Positions 18,239 through 27,529 of a stretch of DNA of 59,500 nt are shown here, one piece after another. The number at the start of each line of letters is the position of its first letter. Within the stretch, counting starts at the first letter, position 1. This DNA is from Cellulomonas sp. (GTDB lineage Bacteria; Actinomycetota; Actinomycetes; Actinomycetales; Cellulomonadaceae): contig NZ_JADGMY010000030.1 in NCBI RefSeq assembly GCF_015234515.1, positions 50,528 to 110,027 on the forward strand, written 5' to 3'. The notes under the pieces are model-generated. The model had not been told where the DNA came from. It saw only the letters and a program-made list of their open reading frames with translations, and did no database searches. A program made the position numbers and the translations under genes.

Positions 18239-19740
18239 GCGTGATCTCCCTTCGAGCTGATCTGGGCGAGGAGCGTGGGTTCGTCGAGGTCGGCGACGCG
18301 CTGCGCGGGGCCGATCCGGCCCGACCGCACGACCGCGATGTCGTCGCACAGCACGAGGAGCTCCTCGAGCTCGTCGCTGGCGACGAGGCAGGCGACGCCC
18401 TGCGCGGCCAGGGCTCGCACCTGGGCGTAGATCTCGCCCTTGGCGCCGATGTCCACACCCGCGGTGGGCTGGTCGAGCAGCAGCACCACCGGGTCGGCCT
18501 CGCTCGCCCGGGCGATGAGGGTCTTCTGCTGGTTGCCGCCCGAGAGCGCCGCGATCGGGCTCTCGGGTGACGGCGTGCGGATCCCGAAGCGCTGGATCGA
18601 CGCACGCACCGCACGTCGCCGCAGCCCCCCACGCACGACCCCGTTGCGGGCGTACTTGCGCGACAGCGCCGTCAGCACGATGTTCTCGTCGACGCCGCGC
18701 AGCATGACGACGCCCTTGTGCTTGCGGTCCTCGGGGACGAGGACGACACCGCGTGCCGCGGCGTCGGCCGGGGAGCGGAACCTGACGGGGGCACCGCCCA
18801 GGCGCATCGACCCCTGCGCGGGGCGGGCCGCGCACAGGGACTCGAGGAACGACGAGCGCCCCGACCCGACGAGCCCGGCGAGCCCGAGGACCTGCCCGGC
18901 CCGCACCTGCAGCGTGGAGCCGTGACGCCCCCGCTGCCCGAACTGCTCGAGCTCCAGCACCACGGGCGCCGAGTCGTCGCCGGCCGCGTGCGGCGCCCGG
19001 TCCGCGATCGACTGCCCCACGATGTGCTCGGCGAGGCGGTCGACGCTCAGCTCGCGCGCCGGGCACGTGGTGACCGCGGTGCCGTCCCGCAGCACCGTCA
19101 CACGGTCCGCGACAGCGAGCACCTCGTCGAGGAAGTGGCTGATGTAGACGATGCCGACACCGCGGGCGCTGACGCTCCGCATGATCGCGAACAGCGCCTC
19201 ACGCTCGGCGCGGGCCAGCCGGGAGGTCGGCTCGTCCATCACGAGGATCCGCGCGTCGCGGCTCAGGGCCTTGGCGATCTCGGTGAGCTGCTGGTGCGCC
19301 ACGCTCAGGTCGCGCGCCGGCACCCCCAGGGGCACGGTGAGCCCCAGCCGCTCGAGCAGCGCCTTGCCCTGCGCCTGCGTCGCGCCGTGGTCGACGAGCC
19401 CGACCTGGCGCCGGGGCTCGTGCCCCAGCGCCAGGTTCTGGGCCGCGTCGAACTCCGGCACGAGCGAGAACTCCTGGTGGATGACGGCGACGCCCGCGGC
19501 CAACGAGTCCTGCGGCTGGGCGAACCGGGTGGTCGCACCGCCCAGGACGATGTCCCCGCCGTAGTCCGCGTAGACACCGCCGAGGACCTTGATGAGCGTG
19601 CTCTTGCCGGCCCCGTTGTGGCCGACCAGGGCGTGGATCTCCCCTGGCCTGACCTCGAGGTCCACGCCGTGGAGCACCTCGTTGCCCGCGAAGCTCTTGC
19701 GGATGCCTCGCATCACGAGCACGGGCGTCGTCTCCGTCAT
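18235..19740 (-). CDS. Sugar ABC transporter ATP-binding protein (two ATPase domains, RbsA/MglA type)
   Basis: A 501-residue protein with two ABC cassettes. The N-terminal one is intact: Walker A GHNGAGKST, LSVAHQQLTEIAKAL signature region, Walker B ILVMDEPTS. The C-terminal one has a modified P-loop, GLVGSGRSS, and signature ALSGGNQQK with Walker B VVLLLDQPTAGVDIG, as is usual for CUT2 importers. It energises uptake through the RbsC-like permease. The start is ATG 19740 directly behind GTG 19743, with GAGGG just upstream. The gene is 43 bp downstream of the binding-protein gene and overlaps the next gene by 4 nt. Confidence 0.93.
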   Translation of the reverse strand: MTETTPVLVMRGIRKSFAGNEVLHGVDLEVRPGEIHALVGHNGAGKSTLIKVLGGVYADYGGDIVLGGATTRFAQPQDSLAAGVAVIHQEFSLVPEFDAAQNLALGHEPRRQVGLVDHGATQAQGKALLERLGLTVPLGVPARDLSVAHQQLTEIAKALSRDARILVMDEPTSRLARAEREALFAIMRSVSARGVGIVYISHFLDEVLAVADRVTVLRDGTAVTTCPARELSVDRLAEHIVGQSIADRAPHAAGDDSAPVVLELEQFGQRGRHGSTLQVRAGQVLGLAGLVGSGRSSFLESLCAARPAQGSMRLGGAPVRFRSPADAAARGVVLVPEDRKHKGVVMLRGVDENIVLTALSRKYARNGVVRGGLRRRAVRASIQRFGIRTPSPESPIAALSGGNQQKTLIARASEADPVVLLLDQPTAGVDIGAKGEIYAQVRALAAQGVACLVASDELEELLVLCDDIAVVRSGRIGPAQRVADLDEPTLLAQISSKGDHA

Positions 19741-19783
19741 CACCCTCGCCGTTCCTGTCGGTCGTCGTTCCGGTCGGTCGTGG

Positions 19784-20782
19784 TCACTCGCCCCAGGCGG
19801 CCGCGTGGTCCTCCACGTTGGCCTTGGTGACGATCGGCAGCGGCAGGTACTCGTTGGGCTGCGTGACCTTGTCCTTCTCCCCGGTCAGCCACTGCACCGC
19901 GGCCTCGACCGAGCGCGTCCCCTGCGGGTACGGGTCCTGGTTCACGCTGCCGACGACGTAGCCGGCGAGGATGCCCTCGCGCACCTCGACGGGGAAGTCC
20001 CCGAGGATGAAGCGGATGTCGGTCCGCCCGCGGTCGCTCGCGTACTTGGCGGCGTTGGCCGTCTCGGGCCCCTGCGCGACGACGGCGTCGAGCGAGCCCT
20101 CCGGGTACTTGTTCAGCCAGTCCTGCACCACCGTGAGCGCCTCGGCGGCGTCCCAGTTGTTGGTCTGCGTCTCGACGATGCGGATCCCGGGGTAGTCGGC
20201 GAGGACCTCGTCGAAGCCCTCCTGGCGCAGCAGCTGGGCGCTCGTGCCGAGGGCACCGACCATGTAGGCCACGTCGGCGTCCTCACCGACCTGCTCGACC
20301 AGGAGGTGCGCCTGCTGACGCCCGAACTCGACGTCGTCGGCGCCGATGAACGTGACCGCGCCGGCCGCGTCGTCGACCCGGTTGTTCACCGCGAAGACGG
20401 GGATGCCCGCCGCGACGGCCTGCTTGACGGCGGGCGCGATGCCCGTGGCGTCGGACGCCGTCACCAGGATCGCGTCGACACCCTGGGTGACGAGCTGCTG
20501 CACGCCGGCGACCTGGGCACCGAGGTCACCCTTGCCGTCGACCATCTTGAGGGTCACACCGAGCTCGTCGGCGGCCTCCTGCTGGCCCTTGATGAAGTTC
20601 GAGTAGAACGGCACGGACGCGTTCCACAGCATCGAGCCGATGACGAGCGTGTCGTCCGACGCCGCAGTCTCGTCGGCGGCCGGGGCGGGGGTGTCGGTGG
20701 ACGAGCACGCGGCGAGGCCGAGCGCGGTGACGGCGGCGACCATGACGGCCGCGCTGCGACGGAACCGGGGGGTGGTGCGCAT
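19784..20782 (-). CDS. Sugar-binding lipoprotein (RbsB-type, periplasmic-binding protein 1 family)
   Basis: A 332-residue lipoprotein precursor. A positively charged N-terminus (MRTTPRFRRS) and hydrophobic stretch end in the lipobox LAAC, giving a membrane-anchored extracellular receptor. The mature part has the type-I binding-protein pattern: IGSMLWNASVPFYSNFIKG, GVDAILVTASDATGIAPAV, IPVFAVNNRVDD and LDAVVAQGPETA. It delivers substrate to the permease encoded immediately upstream; the sugar cannot be named, but the SIS isomerase in the operon favours an amino or modified sugar. Confidence 0.92.
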   Translation of the reverse strand: MRTTPRFRRSAAVMVAAVTALGLAACSSTDTPAPAADETAASDDTLVIGSMLWNASVPFYSNFIKGQQEAADELGVTLKMVDGKGDLGAQVAGVQQLVTQGVDAILVTASDATGIAPAVKQAVAAGIPVFAVNNRVDDAAGAVTFIGADDVEFGRQQAHLLVEQVGEDADVAYMVGALGTSAQLLRQEGFDEVLADYPGIRIVETQTNNWDAAEALTVVQDWLNKYPEGSLDAVVAQGPETANAAKYASDRGRTDIRFILGDFPVEVREGILAGYVVGSVNQDPYPQGTRSVEAAVQWLTGEKDKVTQPNEYLPLPIVTKANVEDHAAAWGE

Positions 20783-20859
20783 GACGGTGTTCCTCACTTC
20801 TTCGGGGGGGTGTGGAGCGGGTGCCAGGGGGACGAGTGGGGACGCGCCGCGGTGCGGCG

Positions 20860-21798
20860 TCAGGAGGTCCGGCGTCGGCGTTGCACCATGTCGATGCCCA
20901 CGGCGCCGATGATCACGGCGCCGGTGAACGCCGGCTGCCAGTACGGGGAGATGCCGAACAGGTTCAGGGCGTTCGACACCACACCGAGCAGCAGGGTGCC
21001 GATCACGACGTTGCCGACGCCGCCCGAGCCGCCGGTGAGCGCCACCCCGGCGATGGCCACGGCAGCGATGGCCGAGAGCGGCCAGCCCTGCGCGGCGCTC
21101 GGCTGACCGATGGACGTCTGGCCGAGCAGGATCAGGCCACCGATCGCGGCGGCCAGCGCACCCAGGGTGTAGGCGGTGATGGTGACGCGGTGGACGCGGA
21201 TGCCGGCCAGCCGGCTCGCCTCGGGCGAGCCGCCCACGGCGTAGATGTGGTGGCCGAGCGTCGTGAAGCGCAGCATCGCCCACGTCGCGAGGACGACCGC
21301 CGCGTAGATCAGGGCGGCCACGGGGACGGCACCGATCCGACCGAGCCCGACGACCGTGAACGCCTCGGGGACCCCGTACACCGGTGTGGCGTCCGTGAAC
21401 ACGAAGAGCACGCCGGTGATGAGCGACTGCATGCCCAGGGTGGCGACGAACGGGTTGATGCCGACCTTGGCGATGAGCAGCCCGTTGCACAGGCCGATCA
21501 CCGCACCGAGCGCGAGCGAGGCCAGCACCCCGGGCACGATCCCGCTCGTCGACATGGTCCACGCCGCGATCACGGACGTCGCCGCCCCCACGGCGCCCAC
21601 GGACAGGTCGAAGCCGCCCAGCAGGATCATCAGCAGCATGCCGCAGGCGACCACGCCGATGATCGACTGCTGCTCGACGATGTTGACGAGGTTCGGCACC
21701 GAGCGGAACGTCGGCGACATGATCGACAGGGCGCCGACCACGACGACGAAGACGAGGAACAGGGCGTGCCGTGAGGCCCAGCGGAGCCCGACGGTCAT
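20860..21798 (-). CDS. Sugar ABC transporter permease (RbsC type)
   Basis: A 312-residue membrane protein with about nine hydrophobic segments. The CUT2 permease motif GGFDLSVGAVGA follows the second to third segment; VGINPFVATLGMQSLITG and the cytoplasmic coupling-loop region YAVGGSPEASRLAGI are also typical. Only one permease gene is present, so a homodimer is expected, as in RbsC. The start overlaps the stop of the ROK regulator gene by 4 nt, so regulator and transporter are co-transcribed. Confidence 0.93.
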   Translation of the reverse strand: MTVGLRWASRHALFLVFVVVVGALSIMSPTFRSVPNLVNIVEQQSIIGVVACGMLLMILLGGFDLSVGAVGAATSVIAAWTMSTSGIVPGVLASLALGAVIGLCNGLLIAKVGINPFVATLGMQSLITGVLFVFTDATPVYGVPEAFTVVGLGRIGAVPVAALIYAAVVLATWAMLRFTTLGHHIYAVGGSPEASRLAGIRVHRVTITAYTLGALAAAIGGLILLGQTSIGQPSAAQGWPLSAIAAVAIAGVALTGGSGGVGNVVIGTLLLGVVSNALNLFGISPYWQPAFTGAVIIGAVGIDMVQRRRRTS

Positions 21799-23006
21799 GA
21801 GGGGGTGCCTCCTTCGTTGGTGAGCTCGCCGAGCACGGAGGGTGCGTCGGTCAGCCGGAGATGGTGAAGTGCGCCGGAGAGGGCGCCGCGGACGGTCGAG
21901 TTGGGGCCGAGGTCGGAGACGGCCAGCCGGGGCGGGGTCTCGACGTGACGGGCGACGAGGCGCGTCACGTCGTCGAGCAGCGGCGCCAGCGCACGGCCGA
22001 CGCTGCCGTCGATCACGACCGTCTCGGGGTCGGTCACGGCCGCGAACGTGATGACGGCCTGGGCGAGCGCCCGCACCACGTCGTCGAGCAGGGCCTTGCT
22101 GTGCGGGCGGCCCTCGAGGCCTGCGGCGATGACCTCGCGGGCGGTGGGCTCGTCGCCCAGCTCGGCGCGCGCGGCCGGGTCGGCTCCCGCGAGTGCACGG
22201 GCCCGCAGGGCGATGCCCGCGCCGCTCAGCACCGACTCGAGGCCGCCGACGCTCCCCGCCCGCGTGTCGGCGAGCATGCTGACCTCGGGGACGAGCACAC
22301 CGATCTCACCGGCGGCGTGGTGCCGCCCGCGCACGAGCCGACCGTTGCTGACGACCGCGCCACCGAGCCCGGTGCCGATCGACAGCACGGCGTAGTCGCG
22401 CGACCCGACGGCCTGCCCGACCTCCCCCTCGGCGATCGCGGCCAGGTTGACGTCGTTGTCCACGACGAACGGCACGCCGAACGCCCGCACCCGGTCGACC
22501 AGGTCGAACCCTTCCCAGCCGACGTTGGGCCCGCGGACCGCGAGGTCGGTGTCCGCGTCGATCACGGCCGGCACACCGACGGCGAGCGCGCCGATCTCGA
22601 CGCCGCGGCCCGCTGCGGCGGCCCGCATCGCGTTCCAGACCCACTCGAGGGCGTCGAACGCTCCCCCGGCGTCGGCGACGGTGACGAACTCCTCGGCGAG
22701 GATCTTGCCGTCCAGGCCGCTCAGGGCGCCATGGCACTTGGTGCCGCCCAGGTCGATGCCGACCACGCAGGCGCTCTCCACGTTGAGGGTGAGCACGACC
22801 CGCGGTCGACCGCCGGAGCCCGACGTGTCACCGGACTCGACGAGCACGCCGCGGGCGATGAGCCGGGAGACCATCCGGCTGACCGACGCCTGCGACAGGT
22901 TCAGGTCGCGGGCGATCTCGGGCCGGGTGGTCCGCCGGTTGTCGCGGACGTACTCGAGCACGAGGTACTCGTTCACCTCGCCCATGGAGCCATGCTGGAG
23001 AGCCAC
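21795..23006 (-). CDS. ROK family transcriptional regulator
   Basis: A 403-residue regulator: N-terminal winged helix (RDNRRTTRPEIARDLNLSQASVSRMVSRLIARGVL) and a sugar-kinase-like ROK domain (VVGIDLGGTKCHGAL, VVDNDVNLAAIAEG, SIGTGLGGAVV). The usual ROK zinc motif CGxxGCLE is replaced by VGGLESVLSGAG, and no Cys cluster remains, so ligand sensing may not depend on zinc. Start GTG 23006 has AAGGGAA 6 nt upstream; ATG 22985 is an alternative without such a site. It heads the sugar-import operon and probably represses it from the inverted repeat overlapping its own start. Confidence 0.92.
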   Translation of the reverse strand: MALQHGSMGEVNEYLVLEYVRDNRRTTRPEIARDLNLSQASVSRMVSRLIARGVLVESGDTSGSGGRPRVVLTLNVESACVVGIDLGGTKCHGALSGLDGKILAEEFVTVADAGGAFDALEWVWNAMRAAAAGRGVEIGALAVGVPAVIDADTDLAVRGPNVGWEGFDLVDRVRAFGVPFVVDNDVNLAAIAEGEVGQAVGSRDYAVLSIGTGLGGAVVSNGRLVRGRHHAAGEIGVLVPEVSMLADTRAGSVGGLESVLSGAGIALRARALAGADPAARAELGDEPTAREVIAAGLEGRPHSKALLDDVVRALAQAVITFAAVTDPETVVIDGSVGRALAPLLDDVTRLVARHVETPPRLAVSDLGPNSTVRGALSGALHHLRLTDAPSVLGELTNEGGTPS

Positions 23007-23035
23007 TTTGTTCCCTTCTGGATGAAACTAAGTGG
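23003..23035 (-). promoter_or_regulatory. Inverted repeat over the ROK start: candidate operator
   Basis: On the minus strand CCACTTAGTT and AACAAAGTGG flank 13 nt; the 10-nt arms match with a single mismatch. The repeat covers the ribosome site and the GTG start of the ROK gene, a position suited to autorepression. The A/T-rich arms stand out in this GC-rich DNA. Confidence 0.55.
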
Positions 23036-23080
23036 ACCTTGGCACGTGGCGCGCGCACCCGTCAATCAGCGTCACCCGAA

Positions 23081-23092
23081 TGCGTTTGCGCA
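23081..23092. promoter_or_regulatory. LacI-type near-palindrome between ROK and LacI genes
   Basis: TGCGTTTGCGCA has TGCG/CGCA half sites like LacI/CcpA operators. It lies midway between the divergent ROK and LacI regulator genes and could serve either. Confidence 0.3.
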
Positions 23093-23185
23093 GGTCAGGA
23101 GGTATTCGGCAAATCCGACGATGCGCCGGGCCGATCGGGTTGCGCCACCGCCGGAGGACGGGACCGACGCCAGCCGTGGCACCGC

Positions 23186-23191
23186 TACCAT
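23186..23191 (+). promoter_or_regulatory. -10 box of a leaderless promoter (LacI regulator gene)
   Basis: TACCAT is followed by 6 nt and ATG 23198, with no ribosome-binding site. Confidence 0.55.
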
Positions 23192-23197
23192 CGCCCC

Positions 23198-24217
23198 ATG
23201 GCCGGGCGCGTGACGATCGGCGATCTCGCGCGGCGCCTCGGGCTCTCCAAGGCGTCGGTGTCGTACGCGCTCAACGGGCAGCCGGGCGTCAGCGAGCAGA
23301 CGCGCGAGCGGGTGCTCGCGCTCGCCCGGGAGCTGCAGTGGTACCCCAGCTCGTCGGCGCGCACGCTGTCGGGCGCACGGACGGGCATCGTCGGGCTCGT
23401 GCTGTCCCGGGACCCCGACCTGCTCGGCACCGAGCCGTACTACATGCTCGTCCTGTCCGGCATCGAGGCGGCGCTGATCGACGCGGAGTACGGCCTGCTG
23501 CTGCGCATGGTCGGCTCGGAGCCGGGCCGTGACCTGCCGGTGTACGAGCGGTGGGCGGGCGAGGGGCGCGTCGACGGCGTCATGCTGTTCGACCAGCGCC
23601 GCGACGACCCCCGCATCCCCCTCCTGCGCCGCCTGGGGCTGCCCGCGGTGCTGAACGGCGCGGCGGAGCCCGGGTCCGCGCTGCCGGCCGTGGTCCCGGA
23701 CGAGCACGGCGACGCCGACCAGGTCATGGAGCTCCTGCACGGGCTGGGCCACCGGTGGGTCGTGCACCTGACGGGACCGTCGGGGCTGCTGCACGAGGAG
23801 CGCCGCGACCGGCTGGTACGCGCGGCGGCGGCCCGGACCGGCATGGTCGTCGAGACGGTCGAGGGCGACTACACGATGGGGACGGCCGAGCGGCTGATGA
23901 CCGAGCGGGTGCGGCGCGGACCCGGGCCGACCGCGTGGGTGGCGTCGAACGACGTCATGGCCCTGGGTGCGGTGCGCGCCGCCGCCCGGGAAGGTGTCGA
24001 CGTGCCGGGTGACCTGTCGGTCGTGAGCTGGGACGACTCCCTGCTGTGCGAGATCGGGGCCCCGCCGATCACGGCGCTCGACCGCCACCCCCGGGAGTTC
24101 GGCCACCGGTGCGCACGGGCGCTGCTCGCGGAGATCGCGGGCACCGCGGACAGCGACACCGATCCGCGGCGCAGCGAGCTGCGGGTCCGCGCGAGCACCG
24201 GGCCCGCAGCGGCCTGA
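23198..24217 (+). CDS. LacI family transcriptional regulator
   Basis: A 339-residue regulator. The N-terminal helix-turn-helix and hinge are VTIGDLARRLGLSKASVSYA and SEQTRERVLALARELQWYPSSSARTLSG. The type-I binding-protein-like sensor follows (GIVGLVLSRDPDLLG; VDGVMLFDQRR; AWVASNDVMALGAVRAA; LSVVSWDDS). The YALNG hinge sequence is typical of actinobacterial sugar repressors. Leaderless start at ATG 23198. It lies immediately upstream of the binding lipoprotein, permeases and GH5-like glycosidase and probably represses them at AACCGGTT-type sites. Confidence 0.93.
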   Translation: MAGRVTIGDLARRLGLSKASVSYALNGQPGVSEQTRERVLALARELQWYPSSSARTLSGARTGIVGLVLSRDPDLLGTEPYYMLVLSGIEAALIDAEYGLLLRMVGSEPGRDLPVYERWAGEGRVDGVMLFDQRRDDPRIPLLRRLGLPAVLNGAAEPGSALPAVVPDEHGDADQVMELLHGLGHRWVVHLTGPSGLLHEERRDRLVRAAAARTGMVVETVEGDYTMGTAERLMTERVRRGPGPTAWVASNDVMALGAVRAAAREGVDVPGDLSVVSWDDSLLCEIGAPPITALDRHPREFGHRCARALLAEIAGTADSDTDPRRSELRVRASTGPAAA

Positions 24218-24308
24218 CCGGCGGGAACGTCGCTCGCGCCACCCGCCCGCAGTCGTCCCACCTCCTGACTGCTGTCACGATTTCGTCTCGAAGGGTTCCC
24301 GTTCGGCC

Positions 24309-24347
24309 TAACGCCGGTTACGTTGTCCCCGCGAACTGAACCGGTTA
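24309..24347 (+). promoter_or_regulatory. Two LacI-like operator candidates before the binding-protein gene
   Basis: TAACGCCGGTTA (24309-24320) and GAACCGGTTA (24338-24347) share CCGGTTA; the second contains the perfect palindrome AACCGGTT (24339-24346). Their centres are about 28 bp apart, roughly 2.7 helical turns, in the 161-bp gap between the LacI gene and the transporter operon. Confidence 0.5.
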
Positions 24348-24378
24348 GGTAGGCCCGGCACTCGACAAGGGAGTCCCA

Positions 24379-25695
24379 GTGAAGCTTCGCCACCTCGCAG
24401 CAGCGTCCGTCTCCGTCCTGCTCCTCGCGGCCTGCTCCGGCGGGGGAGGTGGTGGCGGCGGGTCCGCGTCGGGCGACGGCGACGTCACCCTCACCTACTG
24501 GGCCAGCAACCAGGGCACCAGCCTGGACAACGACAAGGAGGTCCTGACGCCGGTCCTCGAGGAGTTCACCGAGCAGACGGGCGTCGGCGTCGACCTGGAG
24601 GTCATCAGCTGGAGCGACCTGCAGACCCGCATCCAGACGGCCGTCACCTCCGGCCAGGCCCCCGACGTCGTCAACATCGGCAACACCTGGGCCGTGTCCC
24701 TGCAGGCCACCGGGGCCTTCCTGCCGTTCGACGACGCCGCGATGGAGGCCGTCGGCGGGGCCGACAAGTTCGTCGAGGCCGCGCTGGAGACCGGTGGCGC
24801 GGAGGGCACCGACCCCACGTCCGTGCCGCTGTACGGGCTCGCGTACGGGCTGTACTACAACAAGGCGATGTTCGAGGAGGCGGGTCTGCAGCCGCCGACG
24901 ACCTGGGAGGAGATGGTCTCGGCCGCCCAGGCGCTGACGGACCCGGCCACCGGGGTGTACGGCATGGCGCTCGCCTCCGGGAGCTACACCGAGAACAACC
25001 ACTTCGCGTTCATCAACGCCACGCAGAACGGCGCCGAGCTGTTCGACGACGACGGCAACCCCACGTTCACCGAGGACGGCGTCGTCGACGGCATCGTGCG
25101 CTACCTCGACCTCATGCAGAGCGCCGAGGTCGTCAACCCGTCGAACGCCCAGTACGACAACGCCTCGCTCGCCGTGGCGGACTTCGCCACCGGCAAGGCC
25201 GCGATGATCCTCAACCAGAACAACGCCAACGCGACGATCGAGGCCAACGGCATGGCCCCCGACGCGTACGGCGTGGTGCCCTTCCCGGCACCGGCGGACG
25301 CGGAGAGCGACGTCGCCAGCCACGTCGCCGGCATCAACATGTCGATCTTCGGCAACACCGAGCACCCGGACGAGGCGCTGCAGCTCGTCGAGTACATGAC
25401 CAGCGAGGACGTGCAGACGACGCTGGGCAAGCCGTTCTCGTCGCTGCCGGTGCTCAAGGACGCCACGGCCGTCTTCACCGACGACCCCGAGCTGGCCGAG
25501 ACGTTCACGCAGATCTACAACGAGCGCTCCGCGCCGCTGCCCCTGGTGCCGGCGGAGGACCAGTTCGAGACGACCGTCGGGCAGGCGATGAACAAGATGT
25601 TCGCGACCATCGCCACGGGCGGCACGGTCAGCGCCGAGGACGTGCAGGACGCCATGCAGACCGCGCAGGACCAGGTCCAGGCCTCGGTCGGCTGA
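24379..25695 (+). CDS. Sugar ABC transporter substrate-binding lipoprotein (family 1, CUT1)
   Basis: A 438-residue extracellular solute receptor. The signal peptide ends in lipobox LAAC and a flexible poly-Gly spacer follows. The mature part has family-1 features: LTYWASNQG, TSGQAPDVVNIGNTW, YGLAYGLYYNKAMFEEAGLQ (the conserved YYN loop) and PTTWEEMVSAAQAL. The acidic mature sequence suits an extracellular actinobacterial protein. GTG 24379 has AAGGGAG 5 nt upstream. It is first in an operon with two permeases and a glycosidase and no ATPase, so a shared MsiK-type ATPase elsewhere is likely. Substrate is inferred to be an oligosaccharide. Confidence 0.92.
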   Translation: MKLRHLAAASVSVLLLAACSGGGGGGGGSASGDGDVTLTYWASNQGTSLDNDKEVLTPVLEEFTEQTGVGVDLEVISWSDLQTRIQTAVTSGQAPDVVNIGNTWAVSLQATGAFLPFDDAAMEAVGGADKFVEAALETGGAEGTDPTSVPLYGLAYGLYYNKAMFEEAGLQPPTTWEEMVSAAQALTDPATGVYGMALASGSYTENNHFAFINATQNGAELFDDDGNPTFTEDGVVDGIVRYLDLMQSAEVVNPSNAQYDNASLAVADFATGKAAMILNQNNANATIEANGMAPDAYGVVPFPAPADAESDVASHVAGINMSIFGNTEHPDEALQLVEYMTSEDVQTTLGKPFSSLPVLKDATAVFTDDPELAETFTQIYNERSAPLPLVPAEDQFETTVGQAMNKMFATIATGGTVSAEDVQDAMQTAQDQVQASVG

Positions 25696-25728
25696 CGCAC
25701 CGCTCCAGGCGACGTTCGAGGAGACGCC

Positions 25729-26697
25729 GTGGCCACGACCACGCCCACCGCCCCGCCGGTGCCCGCATCGCGCACCGTGCCCGGCCGCCGCGCCCGCAAG
25801 AGCGGGTGGTGGCTGCCGTACGCGCTGCTGGCACCGGCGGTGTTGCTGGAGCTGCTCATCCACCTGGTGCCGATGCTGACCGGCATCTGGATGAGCTTCA
25901 TCCAGCTGACCCGCTTCTTCATCCGGGACTGGACGTCAGCGCCCTTCGTGGGCCTGCGCAACTACCAGGTCGCGCTCGACCTCGACACCGCGGTCGGGCG
26001 GTCGCTGCTCAGCTCGTTCGCGATCACGTGCGCGTACACGGTGCTCGTGGTCGGCGTCGCGTGGGCGCTGGGCATGGCCGCGGCCGTCGCGCTGCAGCGC
26101 CCGTTCCGCAGCCGCGCGCTGTTCCGCACGCTGTTCCTGGTGCCGTACGCGCTGCCGGTGTACGCCGGCATCGTCACGTGGAACTTCATGCTCCAGCGCG
26201 ACACGGGCGTCATCAACCACCTGCTGGTCGACGACCTGGGCCTGCTGGAGGACAGGCCGTTCTGGCTCATCGGCGGGCACGCGTTCGCGTCGATCGTCAC
26301 CGTCGCGATCTGGCGGCTGTGGCCGTTCGCGTTCCTCATGCTGACCGCCGGGCTGCAGTCCGTGCCGGACGACCTGTACGAGGCCGCGGCGATGGACGGG
26401 GCGCACGCGTTCCGGTCCTGGTGGTCCATCACCCTGCCGATGCTGCGCCCGGTGAACCTGGTGCTCGTCCTGGTGATGTTCCTGTGGGTGTTCAACGACT
26501 TCAACACCCCGTACGTGCTGTTCGGCACCTCGCAGCCGGAGGCCGGCGACCTCATCTCGTTCCACATCTACAACGCCTCGTTCCTCACGTGGAACTTCGG
26601 TGCCGGCGCGGCGATGTCGGTGCTGCTGCTGCTCTTCCTGCTGCTGGTCACGGGCATCTACCTGACCGTGCTGAACCGGAGGTCGCGCCGTGCATGA
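25729..26697 (+). CDS. Sugar ABC transporter permease (MalF type)
   Basis: A 322-residue inner permease subunit with six main membrane segments after a cytoplasmic Pro/Arg-rich N-terminus. The coupling motif EAAAMDGAHAFRSWWSITLPML is the EAA loop that docks the ATPase. LAPAVLLELLIHLVPMLTG and NDFNTPYVLFG are typical of CUT1 MalF/UgpA-type proteins. GTG 25729 is preceded by GAGGAG. It is 33 bp behind the binding-protein gene and overlaps the next permease by 8 nt. Confidence 0.92.
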   Translation: MATTTPTAPPVPASRTVPGRRARKSGWWLPYALLAPAVLLELLIHLVPMLTGIWMSFIQLTRFFIRDWTSAPFVGLRNYQVALDLDTAVGRSLLSSFAITCAYTVLVVGVAWALGMAAAVALQRPFRSRALFRTLFLVPYALPVYAGIVTWNFMLQRDTGVINHLLVDDLGLLEDRPFWLIGGHAFASIVTVAIWRLWPFAFLMLTAGLQSVPDDLYEAAAMDGAHAFRSWWSITLPMLRPVNLVLVLVMFLWVFNDFNTPYVLFGTSQPEAGDLISFHIYNASFLTWNFGAGAAMSVLLLLFLLLVTGIYLTVLNRRSRRA

Positions 26698-27529
26698 GAC
26701 CCGGGCGTTCAAGACGTTCCGCACGGTCGTGATCGTGGTGCTCGCGGCGGTCACCGCGCTGCCGCTCTACGTGATGATCACGTCGTCGCTCAAGCCGCTG
26801 CAGGACGTGCGCGGGGCGTTCTCGTGGTGGCCCAGCAACCTCACGTTCCAGCCGTTCGTCGACATGTGGACGACCGTGCCGCTGGCGCGGTACTTCGTGA
26901 ACAGCCTCGTCGTGTCCAGCGCGGCGACGCTGGCCAGCCTCGCGATCGCGATCTTCGCGTCCTACGCGGTGTCGCGGTACCGGTTCCGGGGCAGGTCGAC
27001 GTTCACCACCACGGTGCTGTCGACGCAGATGTTCCCCGGCGTGCTGTTCCTGCTGCCGCTGTTCATCATCTTCGTCAACATCGAGCAGTCGACGGGCTTC
27101 CAGTTCGTCGGCACGCGCATCGGGCTGATCATCACGTACCTGACGTTCTCGCTGCCGTTCTCCATCTGGATGCTGTCCGGGTACCTCGACAACATCCCGC
27201 AGGAGCTGGACGAGGCCGCCCGCGTCGACGGCTGCTCCCCCATCGGCGCGCTGTTCCGCGTCGTGCTGCCCGCGGCGCGGCCGGGCGTGATCGCGGTGGC
27301 GATCTACGCGTTCATGACGGCCTGGGGCGAGGTGCTGTTCGCGTCGGTGATGACGACGGAGGCGAACCGCACGCTCGCGGTCGGCATCCGGCAGTACTCG
27401 ACGCAGACCAACGTCTACTGGAACGAGATCATGGCGGCCTCGCTGGTCGTCAGCATCCCCGTGGTGATCGGGTTCCTGCTGCTGCAGCGGCACTTCGTGG
27501 CCGGCCTGACCGCGGGGGCGGTGAAGTGA
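26690..27529 (+). CDS. Sugar ABC transporter permease (MalG type)
   Basis: A 279-residue partner permease with six membrane segments. The EAA loop is LDEAARVDGCSPIGALFRVVLP. The N-terminal LPLYVMITSSLKP and TQMFPGVLFLLPLFIIF are CUT1 MalG/UgpE signatures. GTG 26690 overlaps the end of the MalF-type gene by 8 nt, and its stop overlaps the GTG of the glycosidase gene, so all four genes are translationally linked. Confidence 0.92.
   Translation: MHETRAFKTFRTVVIVVLAAVTALPLYVMITSSLKPLQDVRGAFSWWPSNLTFQPFVDMWTTVPLARYFVNSLVVSSAATLASLAIAIFASYAVSRYRFRGRSTFTTTVLSTQMFPGVLFLLPLFIIFVNIEQSTGFQFVGTRIGLIITYLTFSLPFSIWMLSGYLDNIPQELDEAARVDGCSPIGALFRVVLPAARPGVIAVAIYAFMTAWGEVLFASVMTTEANRTLAVGIRQYSTQTNVYWNEIMAASLVVSIPVVIGFLLLQRHFVAGLTAGAVK

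Noticed and set aside
23003..24350. CebR/CelR-type operator TGGGAGCGCTCCCA for a cellobiose system
   Set aside because: I looked for it around both sugar operons and did not find it; the palindromes present are different.
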